Source of the DNA: Aerococcus mictus
GTDB lineage: Bacteria; Bacillota; Bacilli; Lactobacillales; Aerococcaceae
Assembly (NCBI RefSeq): GCF_003286595.3
Contig: NZ_CP132985.1
Coordinates: forward strand, 1-64,000
DNA: 64,000 bases
Direction: 5' to 3'
A program made the position numbers and the translations under genes. This document shows, in pieces, positions 1-10,677 of this stretch (the first letter of the stretch is position 1; each line of letters begins with the position of its first letter). The notes below the pieces were generated by a model. The model made no database searches and was not told the origin of the DNA. It was given only the letters and a program-made list of their open reading frames with translations.

Positions 1-1353
1 ATGGATCCTTTACAGGAACTTTGGCAAGTGGTGAGCGAATATTTTCGTGAACACTTGACCAAGGGAAGTTTCGATACCTGGATTTTGGGCCTCAAGCCCC
101 TCCGGATGGATCATGATGTCTTATACATCGAAGCTGTTTCCCAACTGCACAAAAAACACATTGAATCCAATTATATGATGCAGCTGCAACAGGTTATTTA
201 TGACTATCTGGGCCGAGAAATTCGGATCGAAATTACACTCGACAACCAACAAGCGGGGAGCAATCACTTAGACTTCGGTCAAGCCGTTAGCCCGACCAGT
301 GCCCCAGCTGATAGCCGACCAGCTAATCGGCATAGCGACTTAAACCCTAAATACACCTTCGAAAACTTTGTGGTAGGTGAAGGGAATAAAATGGCCCACG
401 CCGCTGCCCTAGCCGTAGCTGAAGGGCCGGGACGGGACTACAATCCCCTCTTCTTCTATGGGGGTGTAGGACTAGGGAAAACCCATCTCATGCAAGCCAT
501 TGGCCACGAAGTCTTACGGACTCATCCTGATGCTATTGTCAAATACGTCACCAGTGAGACCTTTACCAACGACTTTATTGAAGCGATTCGGACCAATACC
601 ATGCCGGACTTCCACCAAGCCTACCGTCATGTAGACATGCTCTTAGTCGATGATATTCAATTTATCGGTAACAAGCAGTCAACCCAGGAAGAGTTCTTCC
701 ATACCTTTAACGCTCTCTACAATAATAATAAGCACATCGTCCTCACCAGTGACCGCGATGCCAGTCAAATTCCTGAGTTAGAAGACCGGTTGGTTTCCCG
801 TTTTAAACAAGGTTTATCGACGGATATCACCCCACCCGACTTGGAAACGCGGATTGCCATTTTGCGCAACAAAGCCAAGGTGAACGGCATTGATATCCCA
901 GACGAGACCCTCTCCTATATCGCTGGTCAAATTGATACCAATATTCGCGAGCTAGAGGGAGCCCTCACCAGTGTCCAAGCCTATGCGGTCATGAACCAAG
1001 AAGAACTCAGTCCGGATGTCGCCGCGCGAGCCTTATCCAATTATCGCGACGCCAATACCAAAAAGGTACCAAGTATTGCTGAAATTCAAGAAACCGTGGC
1101 CGATTACTTTGACCTGACTGTTGCCGATTTAAAAGGGAAGAAACGGAAACGGGACATTGTCGTCCCCCGGCAAATTGCCATGTTCCTCTCGCGGGAAATT
1201 ACTGATGCCTCTTTGCCTAAGATTGGCCAAGAATTCGGCGGCAAAGACCATACCACAGTCCTCCATGCCCATGAAAAAATCTCAGAAGCCATGAAATCAG
1301 CCACTGAGATTAAGGAAAATGTCGAAAGTATTCAAAATTTACTCAAACGTTAG
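1..1353 (+). CDS. dnaA: Chromosomal replication initiator protein DnaA
   Basis: DnaA binds DnaA boxes at the origin and opens the duplex in its ATP form. The 450-residue product shows the family layout: an N-terminal helicase-loading domain (about 1-85), a polar linker (about 90-115), an AAA+ domain with Walker A GGVGLGKT near residue 154 and Walker B LLVDDIQF near 214, and a C-terminal DNA-binding domain with the signature DHTTVLHA near 417. Length is normal. The window starts exactly at its ATG, so its ribosome binding site and promoter are not visible. DnaA boxes lie directly downstream, as usual next to dnaA in Firmicutes. Confidence 0.98.
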   Translation: MDPLQELWQVVSEYFREHLTKGSFDTWILGLKPLRMDHDVLYIEAVSQLHKKHIESNYMMQLQQVIYDYLGREIRIEITLDNQQAGSNHLDFGQAVSPTSAPADSRPANRHSDLNPKYTFENFVVGEGNKMAHAAALAVAEGPGRDYNPLFFYGGVGLGKTHLMQAIGHEVLRTHPDAIVKYVTSETFTNDFIEAIRTNTMPDFHQAYRHVDMLLVDDIQFIGNKQSTQEEFFHTFNALYNNNKHIVLTSDRDASQIPELEDRLVSRFKQGLSTDITPPDLETRIAILRNKAKVNGIDIPDETLSYIAGQIDTNIRELEGALTSVQAYAVMNQEELSPDVAARALSNYRDANTKKVPSIAEIQETVADYFDLTVADLKGKKRKRDIVVPRQIAMFLSREITDASLPKIGQEFGGKDHTTVLHAHEKISEAMKSATEIKENVESIQNLLKR

Positions 1354-1600
1354 GCACCTAGCCGACTCTTCTATCATCGAGGCAGGCAAAGTGAGCTTTT
1401 TATGCTAAACTAATAAGAGAAAAAGGCCTGTGGATAAATACCTATGTTAGGCACAAGCCTACCCACAACTTATCCACAAGTGGAAAAGTTTTAAGATCAC
1501 TTCTTTGAGGAAGTTTTCAACAGCTTCCACATGACCTACTACTATTACTATACTATTAATATATATATAAATAAGCACGCATCCAGCAAAGGAGCTTTTT
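1354..1600. other. oriC: oriC-like dnaA-dnaN intergenic region
   Basis: This spacer has two perfect 9-mer DnaA boxes in opposite orientation, TGTGGATAA at 1429-1437 and TTATCCACA at 1470-1478. A run of A and T at about 1540-1575 could act as the unwinding element. The dnaN ribosome binding site (AAAGGAGC, about 1588-1595) closes the region. The box number is low for a full Firmicutes origin. A denser cluster lies at 26.7 kb, and boxes upstream of dnaA, if any, are outside the window. Confidence 0.75.
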
Positions 1601-2752
1601 ATGAAATTTACAATTAAACGTTCCATCTTTGTTGATCATTTAAACAATGTCCAACGAGCGATTTCCTCACGGACAACGATTCCGATACTAACCGGAATTA
1701 AAATCGCTGTTCTGGATTCAGGAATCATCCTTACTGGTAGTGATTCAACCATTTCGATTGAAATTTATATTTCTAAAGAAGATGAAAGTAACCAGTTATC
1801 GATTGCTGAGACAGGGTCTATTGTTCTTCCTTCCCGTTTTCTCGGTGACATTGTCAAAAAATTACCTGAAGACCAACTGACCTTGGAAGTCCAAGATAAC
1901 TTACAAACCGTTATCCGCTCGGGAGAATCCGTCTTTAACCTTAATGGGACGGCCGGTAGTGAATACCCTACCTTACCTGAGATTGATGCCGATTCAACCT
2001 ATGTCTTACCGGGCCATCTCTTTAAGCGGGTGGTTAACCACACCATTATTTCGGTATCTAACCAACAAATCCGCCCACTCTTTACCGGGGTTCACTTTAT
2101 CCTGGCCGACGAGCAACTGAAAGCGGTATCAACCGACTCCCACCGGCTCAGTCAACGGATTGTGCCTTTGACCATGCCGGAAGAAAGCCGAGGTAAAGCT
2201 TTAGAGATCAATATTCCTGGTCAAACCCTGACCGAACTCACCCGTTTAGTGGATGATAATGAAGATATTGAAATGATGGTCACCGATAACCAAGTCCTCT
2301 TTAAGATTGATAATGTCTACCTCTATTCCAGATTATTGGAAGGGAACTATCCCGATACCGACCGCTTGTTGAGCTTGGACTACAACACTAAAATTAAAGT
2401 TGACGCCCAAGAACTGGTTCACGCGGTAGAACGGGCTTTAATCTTAAGCCACCAAGGCAAGAACAATGTGGTTAAACTTTCCCTCTCCCAAGAAGAAGCC
2501 ATTCTTTCCGGTCACTCTTCTGAGATTGGTTATGTTAAGGAAAGACTCAGTCTTTTAAGCTTTGAAGGCGACGACTTGGAAATTTCCTTTAACCCTGACT
2601 ACTTACGGGAAGCTTTGCGGAGTTTTGGCGGCCAAGATGTGGTCATTCGTTTCGTTAACCCGACCCACTCCTTTATCTTGACCCCAAGTGAAGATGAAGA
2701 TGAATTTAACATGGTTCAACTCATCACCCCAATCCGGACACCTGGTAACTAA
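1601..2752 (+). CDS. dnaN: DNA polymerase III beta subunit (sliding clamp)
   Basis: The clamp encircles DNA and tethers the replicative polymerase. The 383-residue product has the length and three-repeat clamp character of bacterial DnaN, starting MKFTIKRSIFVDHL and ending with the conserved LITPIRT-type tail. The ATG follows AAAGGAGC by about 6 bases. It follows dnaA across the origin spacer, the standard dnaA-dnaN order. A hairpin with a T run follows the stop, so transcription probably ends there. Recognised by overall sequence and context. Confidence 0.97.
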   Translation: MKFTIKRSIFVDHLNNVQRAISSRTTIPILTGIKIAVLDSGIILTGSDSTISIEIYISKEDESNQLSIAETGSIVLPSRFLGDIVKKLPEDQLTLEVQDNLQTVIRSGESVFNLNGTAGSEYPTLPEIDADSTYVLPGHLFKRVVNHTIISVSNQQIRPLFTGVHFILADEQLKAVSTDSHRLSQRIVPLTMPEESRGKALEINIPGQTLTELTRLVDDNEDIEMMVTDNQVLFKIDNVYLYSRLLEGNYPDTDRLLSLDYNTKIKVDAQELVHAVERALILSHQGKNNVVKLSLSQEEAILSGHSSEIGYVKERLSLLSFEGDDLEISFNPDYLREALRSFGGQDVVIRFVNPTHSFILTPSEDEDEFNMVQLITPIRTPGN

Positions 2753-2768
2753 GTGATCTACTAATAGG

Positions 2769-2806
2769 AACGCTCTGATTCTCAAGCGAGGATTGGGGCG
2801 TTTTTT
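2769..2806 (+). terminator. Terminator after dnaN
   Basis: AACGC at 2769 pairs with GCGTT ending at about 2801, with further pairing inside (ATTCTC with GAGGAT), followed by a T run. Confidence 0.7.
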
Positions 2807-2851
2807 ACTGGAATTTTTTTCTCTTTCAAAAGCTTATCTTGCTCAGTTTTA

Positions 2852-2887
2852 GACAAGCGTTTTCATTGCATGCTGAAACCGATTACT
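2852..2887. promoter_or_regulatory. Two cre-like sites upstream of the oxidase
   Basis: Two matches to the CcpA operator consensus WTGNAANCGNWNNCA lie just upstream of the FAD oxidase. One is at 2873-2887 (TGAAACCGATTACT core, 14 of 15 positions if the last position may be A or T). The other is on the minus strand at 2852-2866 (13 of 15). Carbon catabolite repression of lactate or glycolate oxidation would make sense. This is motif reading by eye, not a scored search. Confidence 0.4.
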
Positions 2888-2919
2888 TTACTATAAAGTT
2901 AACAAAAGGAGGCATAACA

Positions 2920-4254
2920 ATGACAATTGAAAGACAAGTTGACGACAAATATCTCACTACCTTTATCCATGAATCAGAAGCCGGCCATGCGGAAGGGATT
3001 ATCTATCCTGAAAATGAAGAAGAAATCGTTGAAGCCGTAAAGAAAGCCCAAGCTGAGGGCAAGAAACTCGTGACCATTGGTGGGCATACGGCCCTAGCTG
3101 GTGGGACCTATCCTCAAGGTGAAATCCTCTTAAACCTAGAAAAAATGAATCAAATCCTCGACCTCGATAAGGAAACCTTGACCTTGACCGTGGAAGCGGG
3201 CGTGACCCTCAACCAAGTGCGCGACTACTTAGCGGGTAGTGGCTACTTCTATGCCCCTGACCCTGGTGAAAAACGGGCCACTGTAGCGGGAAATGCGGCC
3301 ACTAATGCCGGTGGGATGCGGGCCATTAAATATGGAGTGACCCGGGACAATATCCGTTCCATGCGGGTGGTTTTGGCTAATGGTGAAGTGATTAATGCCG
3401 GTAGCTTGAATAATAAGGATTCTTCTGGCTACGACTTGAAGGACCTCTTCATCGGTTCAGAAGGGACCTTGGGCATTATCAGTCAGTTACAATTGAAATT
3501 GCGGGTGGAACCCCAGTATGAAAATTCCCTCTTAATCGGTTTCGAACGCTTAGAAGAACTAGGACCGGTCATTTATGAAATCTTGCATTCCTCTGTGGCA
3601 CCTACCGCCTTGGAAATGTTTGAACACGATGCCATCACCTATGCTGAAGAATTGCTCGGTAAGGAAATGCCAAGTAAAACTGGTCAAGCCTTCCTTTTAG
3701 TCACCCTCAGTGGTAACCAGGAAGCGGCCATCCAAAAAGATCTGGAAAACTTGGAAGAAATCGCTCAAAAAGCGGGTGCTTTAGCGACTGAACTCTTAAG
3801 CGGAGAAGTGGAAAAAGGCGTCTGGGACATCCGTGACCATATCCTCTCAGGGATTTATAAGGCAGGCCCCATGCGCTTAGATGACCCTGTCGTTCCGGTC
3901 AATAAGATCACCCAAGCCATCAATAAATCCAAAGAGATTGCCGATGACCTAGGGATTGCCTCTACTTTCTTTGGTCATGCCGGCGATGGTAATATCCATA
4001 TCTGTCTCATGAAGAAGGAACTCAGTGACCAAGAATGGGAAGACCGACTCCACCAATATGACCTCCGCCTTTATGACTTCTTAGCTGAAAACGGCGGCCT
4101 CCCTTCTGGAGAACATGGAATTGGTCTCGAACGGGTGAAATTCATGCCCATCTTCTTCTCTGAAACGGAATTAGCTACCATGAAAGCCATTAAAAAAGCC
4201 CTTGACCCCAATAACCTCCTCAACCCAGGCCGGGTTATTGAAGTAGACGAGTAA
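2920..4254 (+). CDS. FAD-linked 2-hydroxyacid oxidase (GlcD / D-lactate dehydrogenase type)
   Basis: Predicted flavoprotein oxidising a 2-hydroxy acid such as glycolate or D-lactate. The 444-residue product has an N-terminal FAD-binding domain of the PCMH type (glycine-rich GGHTALAGGTYPQG; later ATVAGNAATNAGGMRAIKYG) and the C-terminal FAD-linked oxidase domain with GEHGIGLERVKF and a final LDPNNLLNPGRV. I chose ATG 2920 because AAAGGAGG lies 8-9 bases upstream. The frame is open to 2839, but the extra 27 residues would overlap the regulatory region and have no ribosome site. The exact substrate cannot be read from sequence. A strong terminator follows. Confidence 0.85.
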   Translation: MTIERQVDDKYLTTFIHESEAGHAEGIIYPENEEEIVEAVKKAQAEGKKLVTIGGHTALAGGTYPQGEILLNLEKMNQILDLDKETLTLTVEAGVTLNQVRDYLAGSGYFYAPDPGEKRATVAGNAATNAGGMRAIKYGVTRDNIRSMRVVLANGEVINAGSLNNKDSSGYDLKDLFIGSEGTLGIISQLQLKLRVEPQYENSLLIGFERLEELGPVIYEILHSSVAPTALEMFEHDAITYAEELLGKEMPSKTGQAFLLVTLSGNQEAAIQKDLENLEEIAQKAGALATELLSGEVEKGVWDIRDHILSGIYKAGPMRLDDPVVPVNKITQAINKSKEIADDLGIASTFFGHAGDGNIHICLMKKELSDQEWEDRLHQYDLRLYDFLAENGGLPSGEHGIGLERVKFMPIFFSETELATMKAIKKALDPNNLLNPGRVIEVDE

Positions 4255-4276
4255 AAAGGATAATTGAAAGCAAATG

Positions 4277-4304
4277 AAGCTGGGAGACTATCCCAGCTTT
4301 TTTT
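4277..4304 (+). terminator. Terminator after the oxidase gene
   Basis: Perfect 9-bp stem AAGCTGGGA / TCCCAGCTT with a 5-base loop, followed by a T run. Confidence 0.9.
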
Positions 4305-4337
4305 ATGGCTAATTTCAAAAGCAGAACGAATGCTCGC
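4305..4337 (+). repeat. Short dispersed repeat, partial copy
   Basis: Closely matches 48271-48303: both read TGGC..AATTTCAAAAGC, then AGAACGAATGCTC here and GGAACGAATGCTC there. The copy near 48.2 kb is longer and has inverted arms, so this one looks like a fragment of the same intergenic element. Confidence 0.55.
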
Positions 4338-4452
4338 AAGACTCTCTGCTAAATCTTTTTATTTCTTCGTCGTTAAAGTCCATTTCACATGTCAAACTTT
4401 CATTTTTAGGCTTTAATGGACTTCTAAAAAGCATTAGTAGGAAGTGACTAAA

Positions 4453-4485
4453 AGAGGCTCTATTGGAAAATAGGGCCTCTTTTTG
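4453..4485 (+). terminator. Terminator upstream of yaaA
   Basis: Stem AGAGGCTCTATT / AATAGGGCCTCT with a short loop, followed by T5. It isolates the yaaA-recF-gyrBA operon from upstream transcription. Its T run overlaps the -35 element of the next promoter. Confidence 0.8.
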
Positions 4486-4511
4486 CTTATATAGAGGATT
4501 TGGGGTATAAT
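4483..4511 (+). promoter_or_regulatory. Promoter of yaaA-recF-gyrB-gyrA
   Basis: TTGCTT at 4483-4488, a 17-base spacer, and a perfect TATAAT at 4506-4511, about 90 bases upstream of yaaA. Confidence 0.75.
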
Positions 4512-4535
4512 ATTACTTGAATAAGGGAGACAAAT

Positions 4536-4571
4536 CGTACTCTAAGAGACCGAATTGGAGTACGCTTTTTT
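4536..4571 (+). promoter_or_regulatory. Terminator-like hairpin in the yaaA leader
   Basis: CGTACTC at 4536-4542 pairs perfectly with GAGTACG at 4558-4564, followed by C and T6. It lies between the promoter and the yaaA start, so it may act as a partial terminator (attenuator) on the recF-gyrase operon. No alternative antiterminator structure is obvious by eye. Confidence 0.5.
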
Positions 4572-4599
4572 AGTTTAAAGTAAAGGGAGGCGGTGTGTG

Positions 4600-4863
4600 A
4601 TGTCAGACGTAGATATTGTCGCCATCGATACCGAGTATATTACGCTCGGGCAGTTATTGAAGGCACTGGGTTATATCCAAACCGGAGGCCAGGCGAAAAT
4701 TTACCTGGCCAGTTACCCAGTGATCTTAGACGGTCAGGAGGAACAAAGACGGGGCAAGAAACTTTATCCCGGCTCAGTGGTTGAATTTCCGCATGAAGGA
4801 GCCATTTACGCCATTCGAGGGGCTAGCGAAAGCGATCCACTAGCAGATCACCATGCACCTTAA
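4600..4863 (+). CDS. yaaA: S4-domain protein YaaA (RlbA-like)
   Basis: Small RNA-binding protein of 87 residues with an S4-like fold (LGQLLKALGYIQTGGQAK...). It is found between dnaN and recF in many Firmicutes and is thought to act in ribosome assembly; that role is family knowledge. Its end overlaps recF by 11 bases, suggesting translational coupling. AAAGGGAGG lies upstream. ATG 4600 gives the better spacing, although GTG 4597 is also possible and adds one residue. Confidence 0.85.
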   Translation: MSDVDIVAIDTEYITLGQLLKALGYIQTGGQAKIYLASYPVILDGQEEQRRGKKLYPGSVVEFPHEGAIYAIRGASESDPLADHHAP

Positions 4864-5971
4864 GTCACTTTACTTAAAGGACTTCCGTAATTACGACCAG
4901 GTCACCATGGACTTTGATCCGGGAATCAATGTCTTTATCGGCGACAACGCCCAAGGCAAGACCAACCTGATCGAAGCCATTTATATGCTGTCTTTGGCTC
5001 GGAGTCATCGGACGGCTAAGGAGCGGGAAGTGATCCGCTTTGGCGCTGATTTTGCCCGGATTGAAGGCCGGGTCGCCAAGAAGAATGGGGAGATTCCTTT
5101 ATCTCTGACCATGACTAAAAAAGGCAAGATCGCCAAGCTCAACCGCCTGCAACAAGAGCGGCTGAGTGACTATATTGGGGCCTTCAATGTGGTGCTTTTT
5201 GCCCCGGAAGACCTGGAACTGGTCAAGGGTGCTCCGCAACTGCGCCGTACCTTTATTGATCGGGAACTCAGTCAAATGAACCCGACTTACCTCTATGACT
5301 CCAGTAATTACCAGCACCTGCTCAAGCAGCGCAATACTTATTTGAAGCAGCTGCAGCGGCGGGAAGCCCATGATAAGTTGTATTTGAATGTCTTAACCGA
5401 ACAGCTGGTGGACTTTGCCAGTCGGATGATGGTCCAACGTTTCCAATTCATTCAGAAATTGGAAGCTTATGCCAAGCCTATCCATGCCCAATTATCCATG
5501 GATAAGGAGACTCTGACCCTGGCCTACCAAGCCAGCCTCACTGTCGATGAGACGTCCACGGTGGACCAACTAAAAACCGAGCTCATGGACAAATTTCAGT
5601 CCATCCAAGAACGTGAAATTGAAGTGGGCTCTACTCAAATCGGTCCCCAACGTGATGATTTAAAATTAATGATTAATGATAAAGTCGTTCAACAATACGG
5701 ATCCCAAGGCCAACAGCGGACCACGGTTTTGAGTTTGAAGTTGGCAGAGATTGAATGTATGCACGAAACCCTCGGGGAATACCCCATACTATTATTAGAT
5801 GATGTCTTAAGTGAATTGGACGACCAGCGTCAAACCCATCTGCTGAAAACTATTGAGAAAAAAGTCCAAACCTTCCTGACTACAACCAGTATGGAAGGCA
5901 TTCAGGCAGATAAGATTGATGATCCTGACCTCTTTACCATTAAGGCGGGTCGGGTGGAATTGAAGGAGTGA
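4853..5971 (+). CDS. recF: DNA replication and repair protein RecF
   Basis: RecF is an SMC-like ATPase that helps load RecA at gaps and stalled forks. The 372-residue product begins [14 protein letters not shown], with Walker [11 protein letters not shown] near residue 30, an ABC-type signature region around [17 protein letters not shown] (about 283-300), and Walker [14 protein letters not shown] near 311-323. Length is normal. Its start lies inside the end of yaaA and gyrB follows after 10 bases, so the genes are co-transcribed. Confidence 0.97.
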   Translation: MHLKSLYLKDFRNYDQVTMDFDPGINVFIGDNAQGKTNLIEAIYMLSLARSHRTAKEREVIRFGADFARIEGRVAKKNGEIPLSLTMTKKGKIAKLNRLQQERLSDYIGAFNVVLFAPEDLELVKGAPQLRRTFIDRELSQMNPTYLYDSSNYQHLLKQRNTYLKQLQRREAHDKLYLNVLTEQLVDFASRMMVQRFQFIQKLEAYAKPIHAQLSMDKETLTLAYQASLTVDETSTVDQLKTELMDKFQSIQEREIEVGSTQIGPQRDDLKLMINDKVVQQYGSQGQQRTTVLSLKLAEIECMHETLGEYPILLLDDVLSELDDQRQTHLLKTIEKKVQTFLTTTSMEGIQADKIDDPDLFTIKAGRVELKE

Positions 5972-5981
5972 ATCAAGCAAG

Positions 5982-7964
5982 ATGGCAGAAAATCAAGCAA
6001 ATAATTCCGAACACGAACAACCTCAAAACCATAATCCCAAAGATAAGAATCAGCCCAACCAGGCCGGAGAATATAACGCCAGTCAAATCCAAGTCCTCGA
6101 AGGCTTAGAAGCGGTGCGTAAGCGGCCCGGAATGTATATCGGCTCAACCGGGGCTCCTGGTCTCCACCACCTAGTCTGGGAAATTGTCGATAATTCCATT
6201 GACGAAGCCCTGGCTGGTTATGCGGACAAGATTGATATCAAGATTGAAAGTGATGGTTCCATTACCGTCATCGACAATGGTCGGGGAATTCCGGTCGATA
6301 TCCAGGAAAAAACCGGCCGTCCCGCGGTAGAAACCGTCTTTACCGTCCTCCATGCCGGGGGTAAATTTGGCGGTGGCGGTTATAAGGTCTCCGGGGGCTT
6401 ACACGGTGTGGGAGCTTCCGTTGTTAACGCGCTCTCAACCAAGCTCCGGGTCGAAGTTTACCGGGATGGTAAGATTTACCAGCAAGAATATAGCCGCGGA
6501 CATATCGTTTCCGACTTGAAAGTCGTCGGTGAAAGCGATAAGACCGGTACCGTGGTAAATTTTGTGGCCGATCCTGAGATTTTTACCGATACCACGGACT
6601 ATGATTTCCAAACCCTCAATAAACGGGTTCGGGAGCTGGCCTTCCTGAATAAGGGCCTGCATATTACCCTGGAAGACCGCCGCGAGGAAGATTCCCAGGA
6701 AGTCGCCTACCAATATGAAGGTGGGATTAAAGAATACGTCCAATATCTGAATGAAAATAAGGAAATCCTCTTTGAAGAACCGGTTTACTTGGAAGGACAA
6801 ATGGATGATATTGAAGTGGAAGTCGCCTTCCAATATACGGCTGGCTATCATAGCAATTTCATGTCCTTTGCCAACAATATCCATACCTTTGAAGGCGGGA
6901 CCCATGAGTCGGGGATTAAGACCGCCCTCACCCGGACCATCAACGATTATGCCCGCAGTCAGAACCTGCTCAAAGAAAAAGATGATAACTTGTCCGGGGA
7001 AGATGTCCGTGAAGGCTTAACCCTGATTGTCTCGATTCGCCACCCTAATCCTCAATTTGAAGGGCAAACCAAGATGAAACTGGGGAACTCGGAAGTTCGG
7101 ACCATTACTGACCGTCTCTTTGGTCAACATTTGGAACAATTCCTATATGAGACCCCAAACATTGCCCGGCAAATTGTTGATAAAGGAATTTTGGCTTCTA
7201 AGGCTCGGCAAGCGGCTAAACGGGCCCGGGAAATGACCCGGAAGAAGTCAGGTTTAGAGATCTCTAACCTGCCGGGTAAATTAGCTGACTGTTCTAGCCG
7301 GGTGCCAGAAGAATGCGAACTCTTCATCGTCGAAGGGAATTCTGCGGGCGGCTCAGCCAAATTAGGCCGGGACCGTCACTTCCAAGCCATCTTACCTATT
7401 CGTGGGAAGATCTTGAATGTGGAGAAGGCCTCCATGGATCGGATCCTGGCCAATGAGGAAATTCGCTCCCTCTTTACTGCTATGGGAACCGGTTGGGGCA
7501 ATGATTTTGATGTGACCAAGGCCCGTTATCATAAGCTAGTGATTATGACCGATGCCGACGTCGACGGGGCCCATATCCGGACCCTCTTATTAACCCTGAT
7601 TTATCGCTACATGCGCCCCCTTCTCGATGCGGGCTATATCTATATTGCGGTGCCACCGCTTTACCAAGTCCGCCAAGGCAAGAACATCCACTATGTCAAC
7701 AGTGACCAAGAACTCAATGATTACATGAAGACCCTAGCGGAACGTCCTCGTCCTAGCGTCCAACGCTATAAGGGGCTGGGGGAAATGGACGCTGAACAAT
7801 TATGGGAAACCACCATGGACCCAACCCAACGGCAAATGCTGCAAGTGACGGTTGATGATGCTCAGGAAGCGGACCGGAATATCTCCATGCTGATGGGGGA
7901 CTTAGTCGCACCACGGCGTGATTTTATCGAGAACAATGCGACTTATGCCACTATCGACTTATAG
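5982..7964 (+). CDS. gyrB: DNA gyrase subunit B
   Basis: ATPase subunit of gyrase, which introduces negative supercoils. The 660-residue product has a GHKL ATPase domain ([11 protein letters not shown], then GRGIPVD and [19 protein letters not shown]), the transducer domain, and a TOPRIM domain with [10 protein letters not shown] near residue 449 and DADVDGAHI near 523. The C-terminal QRYKGLGEM motif is present. An unusually polar N-terminal stretch of about 25 residues, rich in N, Q and E, precedes the conserved core. Ribosome site AAGGAGTG lies before ATG 5982. It sits between recF and gyrA. Confidence 0.98.
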   Translation: MAENQANNSEHEQPQNHNPKDKNQPNQAGEYNASQIQVLEGLEAVRKRPGMYIGSTGAPGLHHLVWEIVDNSIDEALAGYADKIDIKIESDGSITVIDNGRGIPVDIQEKTGRPAVETVFTVLHAGGKFGGGGYKVSGGLHGVGASVVNALSTKLRVEVYRDGKIYQQEYSRGHIVSDLKVVGESDKTGTVVNFVADPEIFTDTTDYDFQTLNKRVRELAFLNKGLHITLEDRREEDSQEVAYQYEGGIKEYVQYLNENKEILFEEPVYLEGQMDDIEVEVAFQYTAGYHSNFMSFANNIHTFEGGTHESGIKTALTRTINDYARSQNLLKEKDDNLSGEDVREGLTLIVSIRHPNPQFEGQTKMKLGNSEVRTITDRLFGQHLEQFLYETPNIARQIVDKGILASKARQAAKRAREMTRKKSGLEISNLPGKLADCSSRVPEECELFIVEGNSAGGSAKLGRDRHFQAILPIRGKILNVEKASMDRILANEEIRSLFTAMGTGWGNDFDVTKARYHKLVIMTDADVDGAHIRTLLLTLIYRYMRPLLDAGYIYIAVPPLYQVRQGKNIHYVNSDQELNDYMKTLAERPRPSVQRYKGLGEMDAEQLWETTMDPTQRQMLQVTVDDAQEADRNISMLMGDLVAPRRDFIENNATYATIDL

Positions 7965-7983
7965 AAAGGAAGGTTGATAATCA

Positions 7984-10638
7984 ATGGTTGAAGAACATAA
8001 ACAACCCGCGCCACGTGAAATATCACATGAAATGCGTAACTCCTTCCTGGATTATGCCATGAGTGTTATCGTCGCCCGGGCCCTCCCCGATGTGCGTGAC
8101 GGTCTCAAACCCGTCCACCGCCGGATTCTCTATGGGATGAATGAACTCGGGGTCACCCCGGACAAACCCTATAAGAAGTCAGCCCGGATTGTCGGGGACG
8201 TTATGGGTAAGTACCACCCCCATGGGGACTCAGCGATTTATGAATCCATGGTGCGGATGGCCCAAGACTTCTCCTACCGTTACATGTTAGTTGATGGGCA
8301 CGGGAACTTTGGTTCGGTCGACGGTGACCAAGCCGCGGCCATGCGTTATACCGAGGCCCGGCTCAGTAAGATCGCCTTGGAAATGGTCCGCGATATCAAT
8401 AAGAAAACCGTGGACTTTATCCCTAACTATGACGGGGAAGAACGTGAACCCGAAGTCCTCCCCTCTCGTTTCCCTAACCTCTTAGTTAACGGAGCCACTG
8501 GGATTGCGGTGGGGATGACCACCAATATTCCCCCTCATAATTTAAGTGAAGTGATCCAGGCCCTCCATATTCTGATGAAGAACCCCAAGGCAACGACCCA
8601 AGACCTGATGGAAGCGATTCCTGGTCCTGATTTTCCGACTGCGGGGATTGTGATTGGCAAGGCTGGGATTAAGAAGGCCTATGAAACCGGGAAAGGCCGG
8701 ATTATCGTCCGCGCCCGGGCAGAAATTGACACCATGGCCAGCGGTAAGGAACGCATTATCGTCAGCGAAATTCCTTACATGGTCAACAAGGCCAAGTTAG
8801 TGGAACGGATTGCCGACTTGGCGCGTGACAAACGGATTGACGGGATTACCGCGGTCCGTGATGAAACCGGCCGTCAAGGTATGCGGATTGTGATTGAATG
8901 CCGTAAAGATGCCAGCGCTAGCGTGATCTTGAACAACCTCTTCAAGCAAACGCAAATGCAAACCAACTTTAACTTTAATATGGTGGCCATTGACCAAGGC
9001 GTACCTCGGACCCTTAGTCTCAAGCAAATCCTCAACCGTTACTTGGACCACCAAGAAGAAATTATCCGACGCCGGTCCATCTTTGAAAAGGAAAAGGCTG
9101 AAGCTAGAGCCCATATCTTAGAAGGCTTACAGATCGCCTTAGACCACATTGATGAGATCGTCAACATCTTACGATCATCCAAGACCGGTGACCAGGCCAA
9201 GACCATCTTTATGGACCAATATGGTCTCTCCGATAAGCAAGCCCAAGCCATCCTCGACATGCGTTTAGTCCGCTTGACCGGCTTGGAACGGGAAAAGATC
9301 GATAATGAACATCAAGACTTGATGGAAGAAATTGCCTACTTGAATGAAGTCTTAGCCAGCGAAGAAAAACGTTATGAAATTATCTACCAAGAACTCTTAG
9401 AAATTGAAAAACGTTTCGGTGACGAACGTCGAACCGAAATTCGCGTGGGTGAAATTACTAATTTAGAAGATGAAGACTTAATTGAAGAAAGCAATGTCCT
9501 CATCACCCTCTCACGTAAGGGTTATATCAAGCGGGTGGAAGACTCTGAATACCGGACCCAAAACCGGGGCGGACGTGGCGTGAAGGGCATGGCCTTACAG
9601 GATGGCGACTATATTGATGCCATGCTGTCGACCTCGACCCACGATGTCATCCTCTGCTTTACTGACCGCGGCCGGGTCTTTCAAATTAAGGGCTATGAAA
9701 TCCCTGAATACGGTCGGGCAGCCAAGGGTCTCCCCATTGTTAACTTGCTCAATCTCCAAGAAGATGAACAAGTCCGCGGGGTCATTAATGTGAACCCAAA
9801 TAACAAGGCCGCTAATACAGAAGACTACTTCTTCTTTGTCACCAAACAAGGTACGGTCAAACGGACCCCGATTGAGGAATACTTCAATATCCGAAATAAC
9901 GGTCTGATTGCCATTAACCTCCGTGATGACGATGAATTAGTCGCTGTTTTACAAACCAGTGGCCAAGATAATATTATTCTCGGTTCCCACCAAGGTTATG
10001 CGGTCTCCTTTGCTGAAGACGATGTCCGCTCTATGGGGCGGACGGCGACGGGTGTTCGTGGTATCCGCCTTGATAAGGACGACTATGTGGTTGGGGCGTC
10101 GATTTTAGGCCCTGATCAAGATGTCTTGATCGTCACAGAAAAGGGTTACGGCAAACGGACGCCTGCCGATGAGTACAGCATCAAACACCGGGGCGGTAAG
10201 GGGGTTAAGACCGTCAATATTACCGAAAAGAACGGTCCCCTAGTTGGCTTAGCTACCGTTGACTTGGATGAAGATATCATGCTGATGACCGATGAAGGCG
10301 TCGTGATTCGCTTCCATTCCGTTGATATCTCCCAAACCGGTCGGGCCACCCAAGGCGTTCGACTGATGCGCTTAGATGATGCTGCTCACGTGTCCACCAT
10401 GGCCGTTGTTGATCCAGAGGACGATGAGGAAGCATTGGAAGAGGCAGAGACTGTGGAAGCTGATCCAGACCAACAAGGTCAATACGCCACCGAAACCGGC
10501 TTAAGTGACCCTGATATTGATTCAGGTGACGACCAAGATACAGCCCGTCTCAGCCAAGACCACATCCAAAGCAAAATGCAAGACTTCTCTAATCAACTCT
10601 TAGAGGAAGATGATAGTCAAAGATCCGATGAAGACTAA
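7984..10638 (+). CDS. gyrA: DNA gyrase subunit A
   Basis: Breakage-reunion subunit of gyrase. In the 884-residue product the catalytic tyrosine is in [10 protein letters not shown], at about residue 122. The quinolone-resistance region reads [17 protein letters not shown], with Ser at about 83 and Glu at about 87, the usual unmutated Gram-positive pattern. The C-terminal beta-pinwheel repeats carry the GyrA box ([10 protein letters not shown]). The last 70 residues are very acidic ([19 protein letters not shown]), a regulatory tail known in other gyrases. It follows gyrB by 19 bases with AAAGGAAGG, and a strong terminator follows. Confidence 0.98.
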   Translation: MVEEHKQPAPREISHEMRNSFLDYAMSVIVARALPDVRDGLKPVHRRILYGMNELGVTPDKPYKKSARIVGDVMGKYHPHGDSAIYESMVRMAQDFSYRYMLVDGHGNFGSVDGDQAAAMRYTEARLSKIALEMVRDINKKTVDFIPNYDGEEREPEVLPSRFPNLLVNGATGIAVGMTTNIPPHNLSEVIQALHILMKNPKATTQDLMEAIPGPDFPTAGIVIGKAGIKKAYETGKGRIIVRARAEIDTMASGKERIIVSEIPYMVNKAKLVERIADLARDKRIDGITAVRDETGRQGMRIVIECRKDASASVILNNLFKQTQMQTNFNFNMVAIDQGVPRTLSLKQILNRYLDHQEEIIRRRSIFEKEKAEARAHILEGLQIALDHIDEIVNILRSSKTGDQAKTIFMDQYGLSDKQAQAILDMRLVRLTGLEREKIDNEHQDLMEEIAYLNEVLASEEKRYEIIYQELLEIEKRFGDERRTEIRVGEITNLEDEDLIEESNVLITLSRKGYIKRVEDSEYRTQNRGGRGVKGMALQDGDYIDAMLSTSTHDVILCFTDRGRVFQIKGYEIPEYGRAAKGLPIVNLLNLQEDEQVRGVINVNPNNKAANTEDYFFFVTKQGTVKRTPIEEYFNIRNNGLIAINLRDDDELVAVLQTSGQDNIILGSHQGYAVSFAEDDVRSMGRTATGVRGIRLDKDDYVVGASILGPDQDVLIVTEKGYGKRTPADEYSIKHRGGKGVKTVNITEKNGPLVGLATVDLDEDIMLMTDEGVVIRFHSVDISQTGRATQGVRLMRLDDAAHVSTMAVVDPEDDEEALEEAETVEADPDQQGQYATETGLSDPDIDSGDDQDTARLSQDHIQSKMQDFSNQLLEEDDSQRSDED

Positions 10639-10677
10639 TTAAATAAAAATCACATGACTGAGTGATGATAAAATCTG

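Noticed and set aside
2839..2919. N-terminal extension of the FAD oxidase to 2839
   Set aside because: The extra 27 residues have no ribosome site and cover the cre-like region; ATG 2920 has AAAGGAGG at the right distance.
6435..6905. 156-codon frame on the minus strand within gyrB
   Set aside because: Shadow of gyrB codon bias; no ribosome site and no recognisable domain.
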